The notes beneath the pieces were generated by a model. That model was not told the DNA's origin, did not search any database, and saw only the letters and a list, made by a program, of their open reading frames with translations. The position numbers were made by a program, and so were the translations under genes. A stretch of DNA of 62,348 nucleotides from Candidatus Azobacteroides sp. GTDB lineage: Bacteria; Bacteroidota; Bacteroidia; Bacteroidales; WRGA01. The stretch lies in assembly GCA_021201815.1 (NCBI GenBank), contig JAJQEC010000067.1, positions 1-62,348 of the forward strand, read 5' to 3'. Position 1 is the stretch's first letter; each line of letters begins with the position of its first letter. This document shows positions 35,022-44,658 of this stretch, piece by piece.

Positions 35022-36278
35022 TTATGTTTTCTCTATTTCTGCAAATTCTTCCTCTTCTTCCTCTATAAGGGCCTGCTCTTCTAAAAAGTGAGTACGATAT
35101 TTTTCATACAGATACAATACAATAGCAGTGGGTACTACAAATCCATGGCCTAAAACAGAAGCTGAGGTCAAAGACATTACAAATATCATAAGAATATAAT
35201 ATCGTAAGTATTCTCCCGAATCTCCGGGGGGATATTTGAAGGTTCTGTACCCAATTATAATATATCCGATTACAAATAAAATTCCGAATAATGAATAGCC
35301 TCCGATCAGGCCTAAATCTACAAAATAAAATCCTTCTTCTTCCGTTAGATTACCATAATATTCTCTCCCATAGGATGTCTGGTGGTTAGGAATCCCGTTT
35401 CCAAACACAGTTGCGAGTTTATTCGGAGCCATTTCAAATAAAAAATAATTGGCAGCAATTATTCTTATATAGTCTTCTTTTTCTTCCATATTTTGGCTCT
35501 GACTTTCCCTTATCCCTTCTATTAAAGGATTCGTAGAATATTGATAGATATTTGCAGCAATAAAGACAAATAAAACAGCCAATATTTTCATATACAACTT
35601 GGATTTTCTCAAAAGCCCTAATAAGATCATAATCCCTACAGCAAGAATATATTGTCGTGTAACCTGCATGAACATAATAACCAGTAAGATAACCAGAAAA
35701 ATAAAGCTAAGACGTGTATTTTCTTTTCTCAATATCTTGTGAAAAAAATAAGCGATGCCGAAAAATAAAAAACCTTCTCCTGAAAAAATAATTCTGATGA
35801 TTCCTCTTACTACGTCTGCATTTTCCCACACTCCGAAGACAATATTTTCATGAGTAACAAACTGGTATAAATACAGTACTACGTATAAAGTAGTAAATGT
35901 CAGCATTACTTTTTCTACTTTTCTTATAGAAGTGTCTTTTTTTATAAGGAAGAAATATAAAAGATACCCCAGATAGTGAGGAATTTCTCTGAAACTTGCA
36001 GAGAAAGGCTGACTCCATGCAAATTTAGCTGTAACGGCAGAAAATAAAATAGAGAAAATAATTAATTTAACCGGTAAAGAAAAAGTTCCCTTATAGGTAA
36101 AAATTGTGTTGAAGCAATAAAGGAACAAAGGGAGGGTAATTACCAGTTTAATTTTACTGAAAACATCTAATAACGGATGAAAATCAAAAAAATTGATAAA
36201 TATTATAATTAGTATGAATAACATACTAACTTGTTCTTTTTTGTATTCATTATTATTTAAAGACAGCGTCGGTAACAT
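35022..36278 (-). CDS. Wzy-type O-antigen/capsule polymerase
   Basis: A 418-residue integral membrane protein with about 10-12 hydrophobic helices and one large external loop (about residues 260-320, from STNPLIEGIRESQSQNMEEK to NLTEEEGFYFVDLG). This topology is that of Wzy polymerases, which join lipid-linked repeat units in the periplasm. The C-terminus is very acidic (EEEEEEFAEIEKT). It lies 4 bases after wzx, supporting a Wzx/Wzy pathway. Wzy sequences are too diverse for a finer call. Confidence 0.8.
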   Translation of the reverse strand: MLPTLSLNNNEYKKEQVSMLFILIIIFINFFDFHPLLDVFSKIKLVITLPLFLYCFNTIFTYKGTFSLPVKLIIFSILFSAVTAKFAWSQPFSASFREIPHYLGYLLYFFLIKKDTSIRKVEKVMLTFTTLYVVLYLYQFVTHENIVFGVWENADVVRGIIRIIFSGEGFLFFGIAYFFHKILRKENTRLSFIFLVILLVIMFMQVTRQYILAVGIMILLGLLRKSKLYMKILAVLFVFIAANIYQYSTNPLIEGIRESQSQNMEEKEDYIRIIAANYFLFEMAPNKLATVFGNGIPNHQTSYGREYYGNLTEEEGFYFVDLGLIGGYSLFGILFVIGYIIIGYRTFKYPPGDSGEYLRYYILMIFVMSLTSASVLGHGFVVPTAIVLYLYEKYRTHFLEEQALIEEEEEEFAEIEKT

Positions 36279-36282
36279 ATAA

Positions 36283-37584
36283 TCAAATTATGAAAGATGC
36301 GATAAATAAAGCCAGGAACGGAATCCAGACATAACTTTTTTTCTTATTAATATTATTTGTTTTAATAAAAACAGGCCATAATATGCACATAAATATAGAA
36401 AAAGAAATAACATACGCCAAAGATAATCCCATTCCTCCGTATTTACTTCCGAACCATAATACCGGTATATTAATAATGGAATTTATAACGGCCATTTTAA
36501 ATGCCAGCTTTTCCTTATTCATGGCTCCCCATATTGTTCCGGTCAGATTACAGATCCCCATCATGCAGGTAAACCAAACCTGAGTCTTACAAATATTGAC
36601 GGAGGTCAGGTATTCTTCTGAAAATAAGAGAAGAAAAACTGGCTTTATTAATACGGAGAATAAAAACGCTCCACAGGCAGCAAATAAAATAAAGTAAAAA
36701 ATCCCTTTTTCCAATACATGATAAAACTTCTGTTGGTTATCTTCCCATAAAATAGAAATATTCGGAAACAGTGCAGAAAAAAGAATATTAAACAACATCA
36801 TTAAAGGTGCGGTTAATTTTTGTCCCAGAGAAAAAAAACCAACTTGTTCTAAAGTGGAGTTTATCTGTAAAAAATTATTAGCCAGATAATTCGCAGGTAA
36901 TGCCACAAGAACTAATCCGAAATAAGGGGAACTACTCTTTACCAACGTAAAAATGTCCTTCTTTTTTATTTTATATAAAAGCCTGTATTTTTCAACGACA
37001 CGTATTTGAAAAAGCAATGCAAAAATTTTAAAAAAGAGCAATAGTAAAGAAGCCACAAACAACGTCTCTACAGAAATATTTTTCTCTGGTAATAACCAGA
37101 CAAAAAATAACCAGATAAGGGCAAAGAAAATACCGATGATAGATAAAGGGCGTATTTTTTCTGCCCCTATTAATAAACATTCACAAAGTTTTGATATACA
37201 GAAGACAGTACTATAAAGCCCAATGATAACTAATTGAAAAATTGAAAAATACCCGAAGAAGAAGTTATAAATGCTATAAATAAGTAAAATACCCACATTT
37301 GAGAGTAACATGGTAAGCAGAGCCGGAGAAAATAGCTTCATCTTATTTTCCTTAGCACGGGCCACACTCCTTATAATGATATTTGCCATACCCAATTCTG
37401 CAATCGTGGCAATAAGTTGTGCCTGAACTGTCATAAAAGTATATTGGCCATATTCTTCAGGAAGGAGCAGGGCGGTTATCAGAATGACAGCCAACATGCT
37501 TAATAGTTGTATTAAGCCATTTCCCATTCCAAGATAAAATATGTTTTTTACAACAGTAGTGCTTATTATTTTCTTTATATTCAT
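36283..37584 (-). CDS. Wzx-type polysaccharide flippase
   Basis: A 433-residue MATE/MVF-superfamily transporter with about 12 helices and the family opening VVKNIFYLGMGNGLIQLLSMLAVILI, then TALLLPEEYGQYTFMTVQAQL. It flips undecaprenyl-linked repeat units across the inner membrane. It is immediately followed by the polymerase gene and preceded without gap by the acetyltransferase gene. Confidence 0.9.
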   Translation of the reverse strand: MNIKKIISTTVVKNIFYLGMGNGLIQLLSMLAVILITALLLPEEYGQYTFMTVQAQLIATIAELGMANIIIRSVARAKENKMKLFSPALLTMLLSNVGILLIYSIYNFFFGYFSIFQLVIIGLYSTVFCISKLCECLLIGAEKIRPLSIIGIFFALIWLFFVWLLPEKNISVETLFVASLLLLFFKIFALLFQIRVVEKYRLLYKIKKKDIFTLVKSSSPYFGLVLVALPANYLANNFLQINSTLEQVGFFSLGQKLTAPLMMLFNILFSALFPNISILWEDNQQKFYHVLEKGIFYFILFAACGAFLFSVLIKPVFLLLFSEEYLTSVNICKTQVWFTCMMGICNLTGTIWGAMNKEKLAFKMAVINSIINIPVLWFGSKYGGMGLSLAYVISFSIFMCILWPVFIKTNNINKKKSYVWIPFLALFIASFII

Positions 37585-38187
37585 TCAAACAATATGTAAT
37601 TTATATTTTGAAGGAGTATAATTATAATGTTGAGACCGGTCCCGCTGACCGATTTTTTTCCCGGGGATGCCACCTACTATGTCGTAATCCGGTACATCTT
37701 TGGTAATTACCGCACCTGATGCCACTACACATCCTGTCCCTATTTTTACCTCTGGAAGAATGATGCATCTGCTACATAACCACGCATAATCGCCAATTTC
37801 AACAGGTCCTCCTACTGCAGTAAATTCGGGATCATTATAGTTGTGGTGTAAACTCCAGATCATTACTTCCGAAGCAAGACATACGTTTTTACCGATTTTC
37901 AATCCTTTCCGTGCGTCAAGATTACAAGAAAATCCGACAACAGAGCCACTTTCAATAATTAAGCCTTTCGGATTCCAGAATTTACAACCGGAATGAATGG
38001 CTGCGTCTTTTGCTATTCTGGCTCCTGCTTTCCTTAAAAGAAAAAGCCGTATGGTATGAGACGGAAAATGAGATATTATTTTATTGAAATACACTTGTTC
38101 TAAAGAATCTTTCCATAGAAAAACCTTTTGCCTGATCGTCAGGTATTTTGGATATTTCTTGATCTGTTGTTTAATTATCTTAAACAT
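37585..38187 (-). CDS. Hexapeptide-repeat acetyltransferase (maltose/galactoside O-acetyltransferase-like)
   Basis: About 200 residues of left-handed beta-helix built from hexapeptide repeats (IESGSVVGFSCNLDARKG, IGKNVCLASEVMIW, VEIGDYAWLCSRCIILPEVKIGTG). The SLHHNYND segment carries the likely catalytic His. The end VVGGIPGKKIGQR is typical. The frame opens at TTG (38202), but ATG 38187 (MFKIIKQQIKKY) is preferred. It probably O-acetylates the polysaccharide repeat unit. It abuts wzx. Confidence 0.88.
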   Translation of the reverse strand: MFKIIKQQIKKYPKYLTIRQKVFLWKDSLEQVYFNKIISHFPSHTIRLFLLRKAGARIAKDAAIHSGCKFWNPKGLIIESGSVVGFSCNLDARKGLKIGKNVCLASEVMIWSLHHNYNDPEFTAVGGPVEIGDYAWLCSRCIILPEVKIGTGCVVASGAVITKDVPDYDIVGGIPGKKIGQRDRSQHYNYTPSKYKLHIV

Positions 38188-38429
38188 ATTGTTATTCTCC
38201 AAAAATAGTTACGCCTTTTTCCGGCAATAATAATATGGGAGAGCATTTCCTTTAAGCGGAATATACGGTTCTCCTGTTTTTTTAGGAATATATATCTTAT
38301 AGTTGGATAATAGCAGCTTTCAGGAGTTTGTACATTCCCTGAAACATACAGTGAATCTTTTCTTTTTTCAACAGATTTTCTACCTGTTTCTATTGGATAA
38401 AATATGGACATGATCTCTCTGGAATTCAT
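38175..38429 (-). CDS. Possible small protein, translationally coupled
   Basis: An 84-codon frame starting at an ATG that overlaps the stop of the preceding glycosyltransferase as ATGA and ending 13 bases inside the acetyltransferase gene. It fills the only sizeable gap in this tightly packed operon. The product (MNSREIMSIFYPIETGRK...) is basic, without signal, membrane segment or known motif. Its amino-acid make-up is not obviously that of a real protein, and it may be a degraded gene or chance. Confidence 0.3.
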   Translation of the reverse strand: MNSREIMSIFYPIETGRKSVEKRKDSLYVSGNVQTPESCYYPTIRYIFLKKQENRIFRLKEMLSHIIIAGKRRNYFWRITICLR

Positions 38430-39433
38430 ATTTTCTGCATTATTTCTTTTAGAATAGGAATTCGGGAGGAGGTAGTATGCCCTTGTAAATAAGTATAGTA
38501 AGTAGATATATGTTGTTCTGCCCACTTCGGATTACAAAAAGAATCCAATACTTGCAGGAAATCCTCATAACTTTTTACTAAGGGACAGTATTTTTTTAAA
38601 TTATAAAAATCCGTATCCGGATTTTCAATATAACGCCCCATTACTAAGCAGCCGGAAGCAAGTAATTCAAGAAAGCGGGGAGTGACCTGGTTGAAGCCAT
38701 TGGCTTCCTTGGATTTATCCATCCCCGGTGTGGCATAAAAAGTGATTCTGGACTTTCTTAATAACTGTATATAACCTTCTCTTGAGAAAAAATCATCCTT
38801 TAAACGCCCTCTTTTATTTGATATATAATAAGGAATCGTTCCGTCCAGCTCCTGGTAAACATATTCAATATCCGGATGTTTTTTTTCATATTCTTTAATA
38901 TATTCCCAGAATACAGGATCTTTTCTTCCCGGGAAAAGAAAATCTATTTCTTTTGCATGGTAAATATTTTTTTCCACCACATTCTCATTCGGAATACTTA
39001 AGGGAAAATGAGCCAAAGGGATCGGACATTTCTGCTGTTTTAAGTGTTCGTATACCTCTCTGCTGGTAATTAATAAACACTTCGAAGCAGAATAATAATC
39101 ATAAAAATTTTTTAACCGTTCATCCGGAATCCAGAAATCAATTATAACCGGCAGTACATTCTTTAGTCGTTCAATCTTTAATCCTTTTTCTCCGGCAACC
39201 ATATTGAAAAACAGGTACACACCGGAAACAGGGAAATACTTATTAATACATAAAAATAAGGATCGGAAAATACCTATTTTATTGATATTCCTAAGAAGAA
39301 AGTTCCAATAGCTTTTTATGGGAATAATCGGTAATGGATAATTAATACTGATGATTTGTTCCCACAAATAAACAATTTGGAAACTTCTATGCTCTTTTGC
39401 ATTTGGATTTGAAATAATTCCTTTTAAAACCAT
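38426..39433 (-). CDS. GT1-like glycosyltransferase (CgeB-related)
   Basis: A 335-residue protein. The C-terminal half resembles the glycosyltransferase domain of CgeB/DUF3880 proteins: EIDFLFPGRKDPVFWEYI, SRITFYATPGM, then NQVTPRFLELLASGCLVMGRYIENPD, which holds the donor-binding helix. No signal peptide. It is the first transferase after the wza-wzc pair and so may act early in repeat-unit synthesis, but it is not a membrane phosphoglycosyltransferase. Confidence 0.8.
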   Translation of the reverse strand: MVLKGIISNPNAKEHRSFQIVYLWEQIISINYPLPIIPIKSYWNFLLRNINKIGIFRSLFLCINKYFPVSGVYLFFNMVAGEKGLKIERLKNVLPVIIDFWIPDERLKNFYDYYSASKCLLITSREVYEHLKQQKCPIPLAHFPLSIPNENVVEKNIYHAKEIDFLFPGRKDPVFWEYIKEYEKKHPDIEYVYQELDGTIPYYISNKRGRLKDDFFSREGYIQLLRKSRITFYATPGMDKSKEANGFNQVTPRFLELLASGCLVMGRYIENPDTDFYNLKKYCPLVKSYEDFLQVLDSFCNPKWAEQHISTYYTYLQGHTTSSRIPILKEIMQKI

Positions 39434-39488
39434 AGATAATAGTATTCTTCCATTCCGAAAGCTATATATGGAGTAATTTAACTGTTAA

Positions 39489-41846
39489 TTATTTCTCATT
39501 TTTTACTCCATATCCATATTCATATCCTTGTTTGGTTGTAGTACCATTTATAACCAAAGAAACTTTTTTCAGGCGATCTTCTCTGACAATCTGTTCTACA
39601 AATTTTAAATGCGATTTATCGGTATAATGTGCACGGCAAAGATAGATGGTTGCATCTCCTATCCGGTTTAACGTAAATGTATCGGACACCATACCAACAG
39701 GAGCTGTATCAACGACAATATAATCAAAATTAGCACGTAAATAAGAGAAAAATTCTTCTATTCTATCACTGAGTAACAATTCTGCAGGGTTAGGAGGAAT
39801 CGGACTGGCCAGAACAATAGATAGATTCGGATGGAACTGCGCATGTAAGATAATGTCTTCCGGTTTTAATGAATCGCTGGCCAGATAAGAAGTAATACCT
39901 TTTGAGCTTGGTATGGATAAGTATTCGGCCAGTTTCGGATTTCGGATATCCAATCCTACCATCACTACTTTTTTATTTCTCATCAAAGCCAGGGATAACG
40001 CAAAATTAATGACAAAAAATGATTTTCCTTCTCCGGAAACACTGGAGGTTACCAGAATGACTTTTTCTTCTTTGTTGGTAAGTACAAAGTTAATATTGGT
40101 TCTCAGCAATCTGAACAGTTCGGCAATAGAAGAGGTAACTCCATCTTTTACGACAATTGATTCTCCGCTTTTGTCCAGACATATTTCTCCTAAAATCGGG
40201 ACGGATGTTAACCTTTCCAGTTCGTTTTTGTTTTCAATCTTGAATTTAAACATTTCTTTCAGGTAAAGAAAACAAATAGGAATCAAAGCGCCCAGTAATA
40301 ATCCTATAAAAAGAATCACATATTTTTTAGGGGAAATAGGAGTAGTATGCGTATACGCATAATCAATAATTTTTGCTTTAGGAGTATTGGAAGCTAATGT
40401 CAATGCATTTTCTTCATACTTTTCCAATAAGAATAGATAAAGTTCTGTTTTTACTTCCTGCTCTCTTCTTATTTCCAGAAATTCTCTCTCCAGTCTTGGC
40501 ATATCATTCAGAGAAGAATACAATGCATTTTCTTCTTTCTTCCAGTTTTCTTTGGTTTTCAAAAGGTCTTTTTTTACGCTTTCAAGACTAGCCAGAATAT
40601 TTTTCTGTGTCAGATGAATTTGTTCATTTAAACTTAAAATCACCGGATTCGTCTCGTGCATATCCCTTAAATAATTTACACGTTGTATTAACAGTTCATT
40701 GTATTCGGCAATTATTTTGAGAAGATTTTCCGGAGTGCCTATGCCTGTAGGGATAAGATTGTATTCATTGGAGGGGTTCTTTAGATAATCTTCCATCATC
40801 CGGACCAGGCTTAGCTGAATTTCATTCTCTAAGACAGTCCCCTGCATATCTGTCATTTTCTGCAATGATAATTTTGCCTGGGTTTCTCCGTCAATTAAAA
40901 GATTATTTTTTCTGTAAGATTCGACTGTTTTTTCAATTTTTCCTAAATCTTCTGTTAAAATACTTAAGCGTTCGCCTATAAACCTTTCTGTATTGGTTGC
41001 CGCCAGGTTTTTATCATTCAAGGCATCTTCATTATATAATTTTACAAGTGTATTAAGAATTTCTTCTCCTCTTGTTTTTATGTAATCGGCTGTTGATAAA
41101 GAAATAATATTGGATTTTTTGCTGATTGCCCCAACTCCGATATTTTTCTGATATTGTTCTGTAATGTAATTGCCATTACACACAGTAACAAGAAGTTTAT
41201 AGGAGTTTGATTCCGGAACAAATGCATTTTTGTCATCCGAATATCTGAAAGTCAGGTCGCCATAATCCGAATGAAATACATAAGGAAGTTGGGACACTTC
41301 AATCGGTTTTATTTTTTCTTTATTGATTTTCCCCGTTATTTTTATTCCTTTGTTTTTATCGACATGTAATTTGAGCCTGAAATTTGCAGACAAAGTATCT
41401 ATTATATTTTTATCAATATCAACAACAATAGGCGATATCTGATATAAATCCTCATTTTTTAGAAATCCGTCAAGTTCATATGAGATATACAACCCTAAAT
41501 CCATAATCATTTGTTTGACTAAGGTATGGGAGTAGATAATGCCTACCTCATCTTCTACATTATCGGAAGAACTCAGGCCACCAAACTCAAGACTTTTCAT
41601 CATGGCCCCTCCCAGCTTGGAAGATGAACTTCCTTTATCGTCTGTTTTTATTAAAATATTAGAGGATATATGGTATATTTTTGGATTAATTTTTACATAT
41701 ATATAAGATAGGAAACCGCACGAAAGAATAGAAATCAGAAACCATTTCCAATATGGGAGATAGGATGCAACCAGTTCTCCTATATTCGGATTTGCTTCGG
41801 CTTTGGGAGTATTTATTTTTGATGATAGGCTTTTTAGTTGGCTCAT
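39489..41846 (-). CDS. Wzc-type tyrosine autokinase with Wzz domain
   Basis: A 785-residue inner-membrane co-polymerase and BY-kinase that controls chain length and export. N-terminal Wzz domain with TM1 near 33-52, long periplasmic coiled coil (about 270-470) with the GNVR-type segment NDMPRLEREFLEIRREQEVK, TM2 near 505-525, then the kinase: Walker A SVSGEGKS (ends near 609), Walker A' VVMVGLDIRNPK, Walker B YIVVDTAP. The C-terminal tyrosine cluster is short (Tyr775, 777 and 779 in QGYEYGYG). It lies 21 bases after wza. Confidence 0.93.
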   Translation of the reverse strand: MSQLKSLSSKINTPKAEANPNIGELVASYLPYWKWFLISILSCGFLSYIYVKINPKIYHISSNILIKTDDKGSSSSKLGGAMMKSLEFGGLSSSDNVEDEVGIIYSHTLVKQMIMDLGLYISYELDGFLKNEDLYQISPIVVDIDKNIIDTLSANFRLKLHVDKNKGIKITGKINKEKIKPIEVSQLPYVFHSDYGDLTFRYSDDKNAFVPESNSYKLLVTVCNGNYITEQYQKNIGVGAISKKSNIISLSTADYIKTRGEEILNTLVKLYNEDALNDKNLAATNTERFIGERLSILTEDLGKIEKTVESYRKNNLLIDGETQAKLSLQKMTDMQGTVLENEIQLSLVRMMEDYLKNPSNEYNLIPTGIGTPENLLKIIAEYNELLIQRVNYLRDMHETNPVILSLNEQIHLTQKNILASLESVKKDLLKTKENWKKEENALYSSLNDMPRLEREFLEIRREQEVKTELYLFLLEKYEENALTLASNTPKAKIIDYAYTHTTPISPKKYVILFIGLLLGALIPICFLYLKEMFKFKIENKNELERLTSVPILGEICLDKSGESIVVKDGVTSSIAELFRLLRTNINFVLTNKEEKVILVTSSVSGEGKSFFVINFALSLALMRNKKVVMVGLDIRNPKLAEYLSIPSSKGITSYLASDSLKPEDIILHAQFHPNLSIVLASPIPPNPAELLLSDRIEEFFSYLRANFDYIVVDTAPVGMVSDTFTLNRIGDATIYLCRAHYTDKSHLKFVEQIVREDRLKKVSLVINGTTTKQGYEYGYGVKNEK

Positions 41847-41867
41847 TTTCTTAAGAGTAATAATTTA

Positions 41868-42692
41868 TTATTTATTTAAATTTACAATAAGGGTAGTAAT
41901 AATCGAAACTGCAGTTAGGACAGTAGAAGTAACCGTAATAAAATATTGATCCGTCTGACTGTAATTTGCAGTTTTCTTTCGGGCTTTATTAGGCTCTACA
42001 TATACGATATCATTTTGTTGTAAATAAAAATAAGGGGATTTAAAAGTATCGGGTGAAGTCAGGTCAAAATAATGGAATTCTTTTTTCCCGTTATTATCCC
42101 GTATTAAAAGAACTTTTTCTCTTTTACCCTGAATGGTAAGATCGCCGGCCAAAGAGATGGCATCCAGAATAGAGATTCTTTCATTATTTAATATAAATGA
42201 CCCGGGGCGGTCCACTTCTCCTAAAACCGAAATTTTAAAATTCAGATTTTGGATAGTAACAATGGGGTCTTTCACATCTCTGGAAATCATGCTTTCTAAC
42301 AACTTTGTTGCCTCTATTTTTGTAAGTCCTCCTACCTTTACCTTGCCCAAGACCGGAAAATCGATATTTCCTTCTTCGTCTACCAGGTAAGGTTGTAGAG
42401 CCGTATTCGTTAAAGACGGACCTCTTCTTTCTGTGTTATTATTCGTTAAAGTGGAAGGACTCATAAAAGAAACTGCCGGCAGGTTATATGCGGCTACCGC
42501 AGCGGTATTTTGTGCAGACACGGTAATTCCCAGTAAATCATCCGGAAATATTTTTGCGGAATATTGCAAATACATACTATCTAAATCTGCCTGGGAAACA
42601 TTTTGGAGATCTTGGAAGTAAGTAATGTTTTCAGGGGTAGAGCATGAAAAAATAATAAAGGGTAGTAAGTAAATTAAAGACTTTAAATTCAT
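41868..42692 (-). CDS. Wza-type polysaccharide export lipoprotein
   Basis: A 274-residue outer-membrane lipoprotein (lipobox IFSC, Cys17). The poly-export domain (about 45-135) shows YLVDEEGNIDFPVLGKVKVGGLTKIEA, followed by an SLBB domain (KISVLGEVDRPGSFIL). A C-terminal hydrophobic stretch (FITVTSTVLTAVSIITTLIV) may span the outer membrane as in Bacteroidetes Wza. It opens the polysaccharide operon; UpxY/UpxZ-type anti-terminators, usual in Bacteroides capsule loci, are absent. Confidence 0.92.
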   Translation of the reverse strand: MNLKSLIYLLPFIIFSCSTPENITYFQDLQNVSQADLDSMYLQYSAKIFPDDLLGITVSAQNTAAVAAYNLPAVSFMSPSTLTNNNTERRGPSLTNTALQPYLVDEEGNIDFPVLGKVKVGGLTKIEATKLLESMISRDVKDPIVTIQNLNFKISVLGEVDRPGSFILNNERISILDAISLAGDLTIQGKREKVLLIRDNNGKKEFHYFDLTSPDTFKSPYFYLQQNDIVYVEPNKARKKTANYSQTDQYFITVTSTVLTAVSIITTLIVNLNK

Positions 42693-42814
42693 ATTTCTTT
42701 CTAAATTAATTACATAAGGGGACGATAGACTACTATATTAGATTTTACGAGTTATCCTTTTCAGAAAATTCAAATATTTTTTCCATTGATATGGATAACG
42801 TTTAATGGCCTTTT

Positions 42815-43546
42815 TTATTGTGTCTCGTTCTCTGTTTTATTTCTTACAAAAGTGCCATTTTTAAATTGAGGTACAAAATTACATATATTTTGTTGTAAAC
42901 AATAAAAAATATCCTTTTCTTGCTTATTTTTTAACAAGCGGATGGCGTGTTGCGCTTTCCCTATATAATCAGGTAATTGCTCTTCTCCGGTTTCCCATAA
43001 ATTTTTTGCAATAAAAGCAGCATCAGAGGCAATAGTATATGCTTCGTCTTTGATTATCTGACTGATGAAAGCACCTCCGAATAATGTATCTTCGATATTT
43101 ACCTGATTATTCCACCCGGCACAAACGATTAGAATATCTTTATGTTCTTTTTGACAGAAATCAGTAACAGCCCGAAGGTTTAAAAAACAACCTACGACAA
43201 GTGCCTGGTATTCTGATAGATTCTGAATAGCTTTTGTGAAGTTAGTGGTGGTAAAAACGATATGTTGACCTTCTACTAAATCTTTTGAAAATTCAAAAGG
43301 TGAATTCCCGAAATCCGCAAATGTACACTTTAAAGCATTTCTTTCGGCTGCAACCGGATAGCCTTGTTTTTTGTATGCCTGTGCCTTTTCAATAGTATCA
43401 ATAGGTAGAATGCTACCTGCTCCGTTTGCAAATGCTGTGCATATCGAACTGGACGCACGGAAAATATCAACAAGGATAATAATTGCGTTCGGGTTAGAAT
43501 ATGCCGGATACAACGCCGGTGAAAGGCAAATATCAATCGTTGGCAT
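42815..43546 (-). CDS. comB: ComB-like 2-phosphosulfolactate phosphatase
   Basis: A 243-residue protein of the ComB family, which removes phosphate from 2-phosphosulfolactate in coenzyme M biosynthesis. Signatures: [49 protein letters not shown] and [17 protein letters not shown]. No other coenzyme M or sulfolactate genes are visible, and the protein is common in bacteria that do not make coenzyme M, so the real substrate is uncertain. It overlaps gcvT by 14 bases and ends the operon. Confidence 0.87.
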   Translation of the reverse strand: MPTIDICLSPALYPAYSNPNAIIILVDIFRASSSICTAFANGAGSILPIDTIEKAQAYKKQGYPVAAERNALKCTFADFGNSPFEFSKDLVEGQHIVFTTTNFTKAIQNLSEYQALVVGCFLNLRAVTDFCQKEHKDILIVCAGWNNQVNIEDTLFGGAFISQIIKDEAYTIASDAAFIAKNLWETGEEQLPDYIGKAQHAIRLLKNKQEKDIFYCLQQNICNFVPQFKNGTFVRNKTENETQ

Positions 43547-44648
43547 TATTCGTTCGGGTTTTTCGGAAAGGAAGTTTTGTTATTTCTGCTTTTAATAGCT
43601 TTTGCCTTATGCGGATAAAGAATGAAAGATCATTTTCCATTTTGTTTTTTTGTATATACCCTAGTCCTATTCCTTTCTTTGTTACAGGCGAGAGTGTTCC
43701 GGAGGTAACTTCTCCTATCATTTCGTTTTTTTCATTTGTAATCGGATATCCTTTCCGGGGAATCCCTTTTTCCTGTAATTCAAAAGCAATAAGTTGATTA
43801 TTAATTTCTCCGCTTCGTTGTATTTGAAGCATGCTTCTTCCTATGAAATTATTCTCTTCCGTGAATTTTGTAATCCAGCCTAACCCGGCTTCAAGAGGAG
43901 TTATATTTTCATTCAGCTCATTTCCATACAGGCAATATCCCATTTCAAGGCGTAATGTATCACGAGCACCTAATCCGACCGACTTAATGTCGAATGTTTT
44001 CCCGGCATCAAAAATAGCATTCCATATATTTTCAGCCGCAGAAGGAGAAAAATAAATTTCAAAGCCTCCGGCTCCGGTATATCCGGTATTAGAGATAATT
44101 ACATTTTTTTCTCCTGCTATGTCTCCGGTTATAAAAGAATAATAAGGAATGGCCGAAAGGTTTGCAGAGGAAAGAGACTGTAATATTTCCAAAGCTTTTG
44201 GTCCCTGAATAGCTAACTGAGCCACTTTTCCCGAAATATTTTCCAGGAGTACTCCTTCTGTGTTATGGGCTGTACAATATTTCCAATCCTTTTCTATATT
44301 AGATGCATTTACCACCAGCATATATTCGTTTTTTTCCATACGGTAAATGATCAGGTCATCCACAATTCCTCCTGCTTCATTCATAAAACAGGTATATTGT
44401 GCCTTTCCGACCGGAAGCACAGAAAGATCGTTACAGGTAAGTTTTTGTAAATAAGAAAAAGCATTTTCTCCTTTTACGTAAAATTCACCCATGTGAGAAA
44501 CATCAAAAACTCCTGCGGTTTTACATACTGTCAGATGTTCGTCTATTATTCCACTGTATTCTACAGGCATATAAAAGCCTGCGAACTCTTGCATTTTTGC
44601 ACCCAGAGAAATATGGATGTCTGTAAAAGGTGTATTTTTCAGGGGCAT
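43533..44648 (-). CDS. gcvT: Glycine cleavage system T protein (aminomethyltransferase)
   Basis: A 371-residue tetrahydrofolate-dependent enzyme that takes the aminomethyl group from the H protein. Family motifs: [30 protein letters not shown] near the start, the catalytic Asp region [14 protein letters not shown] (about 90-103), [11 protein letters not shown] and the C-terminal domain [11 protein letters not shown]. The P and H proteins are not in the window. It lies 10 bases after pepT and overlaps comB. Confidence 0.95.
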   Translation of the reverse strand: MPLKNTPFTDIHISLGAKMQEFAGFYMPVEYSGIIDEHLTVCKTAGVFDVSHMGEFYVKGENAFSYLQKLTCNDLSVLPVGKAQYTCFMNEAGGIVDDLIIYRMEKNEYMLVVNASNIEKDWKYCTAHNTEGVLLENISGKVAQLAIQGPKALEILQSLSSANLSAIPYYSFITGDIAGEKNVIISNTGYTGAGGFEIYFSPSAAENIWNAIFDAGKTFDIKSVGLGARDTLRLEMGYCLYGNELNENITPLEAGLGWITKFTEENNFIGRSMLQIQRSGEINNQLIAFELQEKGIPRKGYPITNEKNEMIGEVTSGTLSPVTKKGIGLGYIQKNKMENDLSFFIRIRQKLLKAEITKLPFRKTRTNNAND

Positions 44649-44658
44649 GGGTTTATTA

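Noticed and set aside
42751..42799. Invertible promoter upstream of wza (GTTATCC at 42751-42757 and GGATAAC at 42793-42799)
   Set aside because: Arms are only 7 bases and no -7 box match lies between them; capsule invertons normally have much longer arms.
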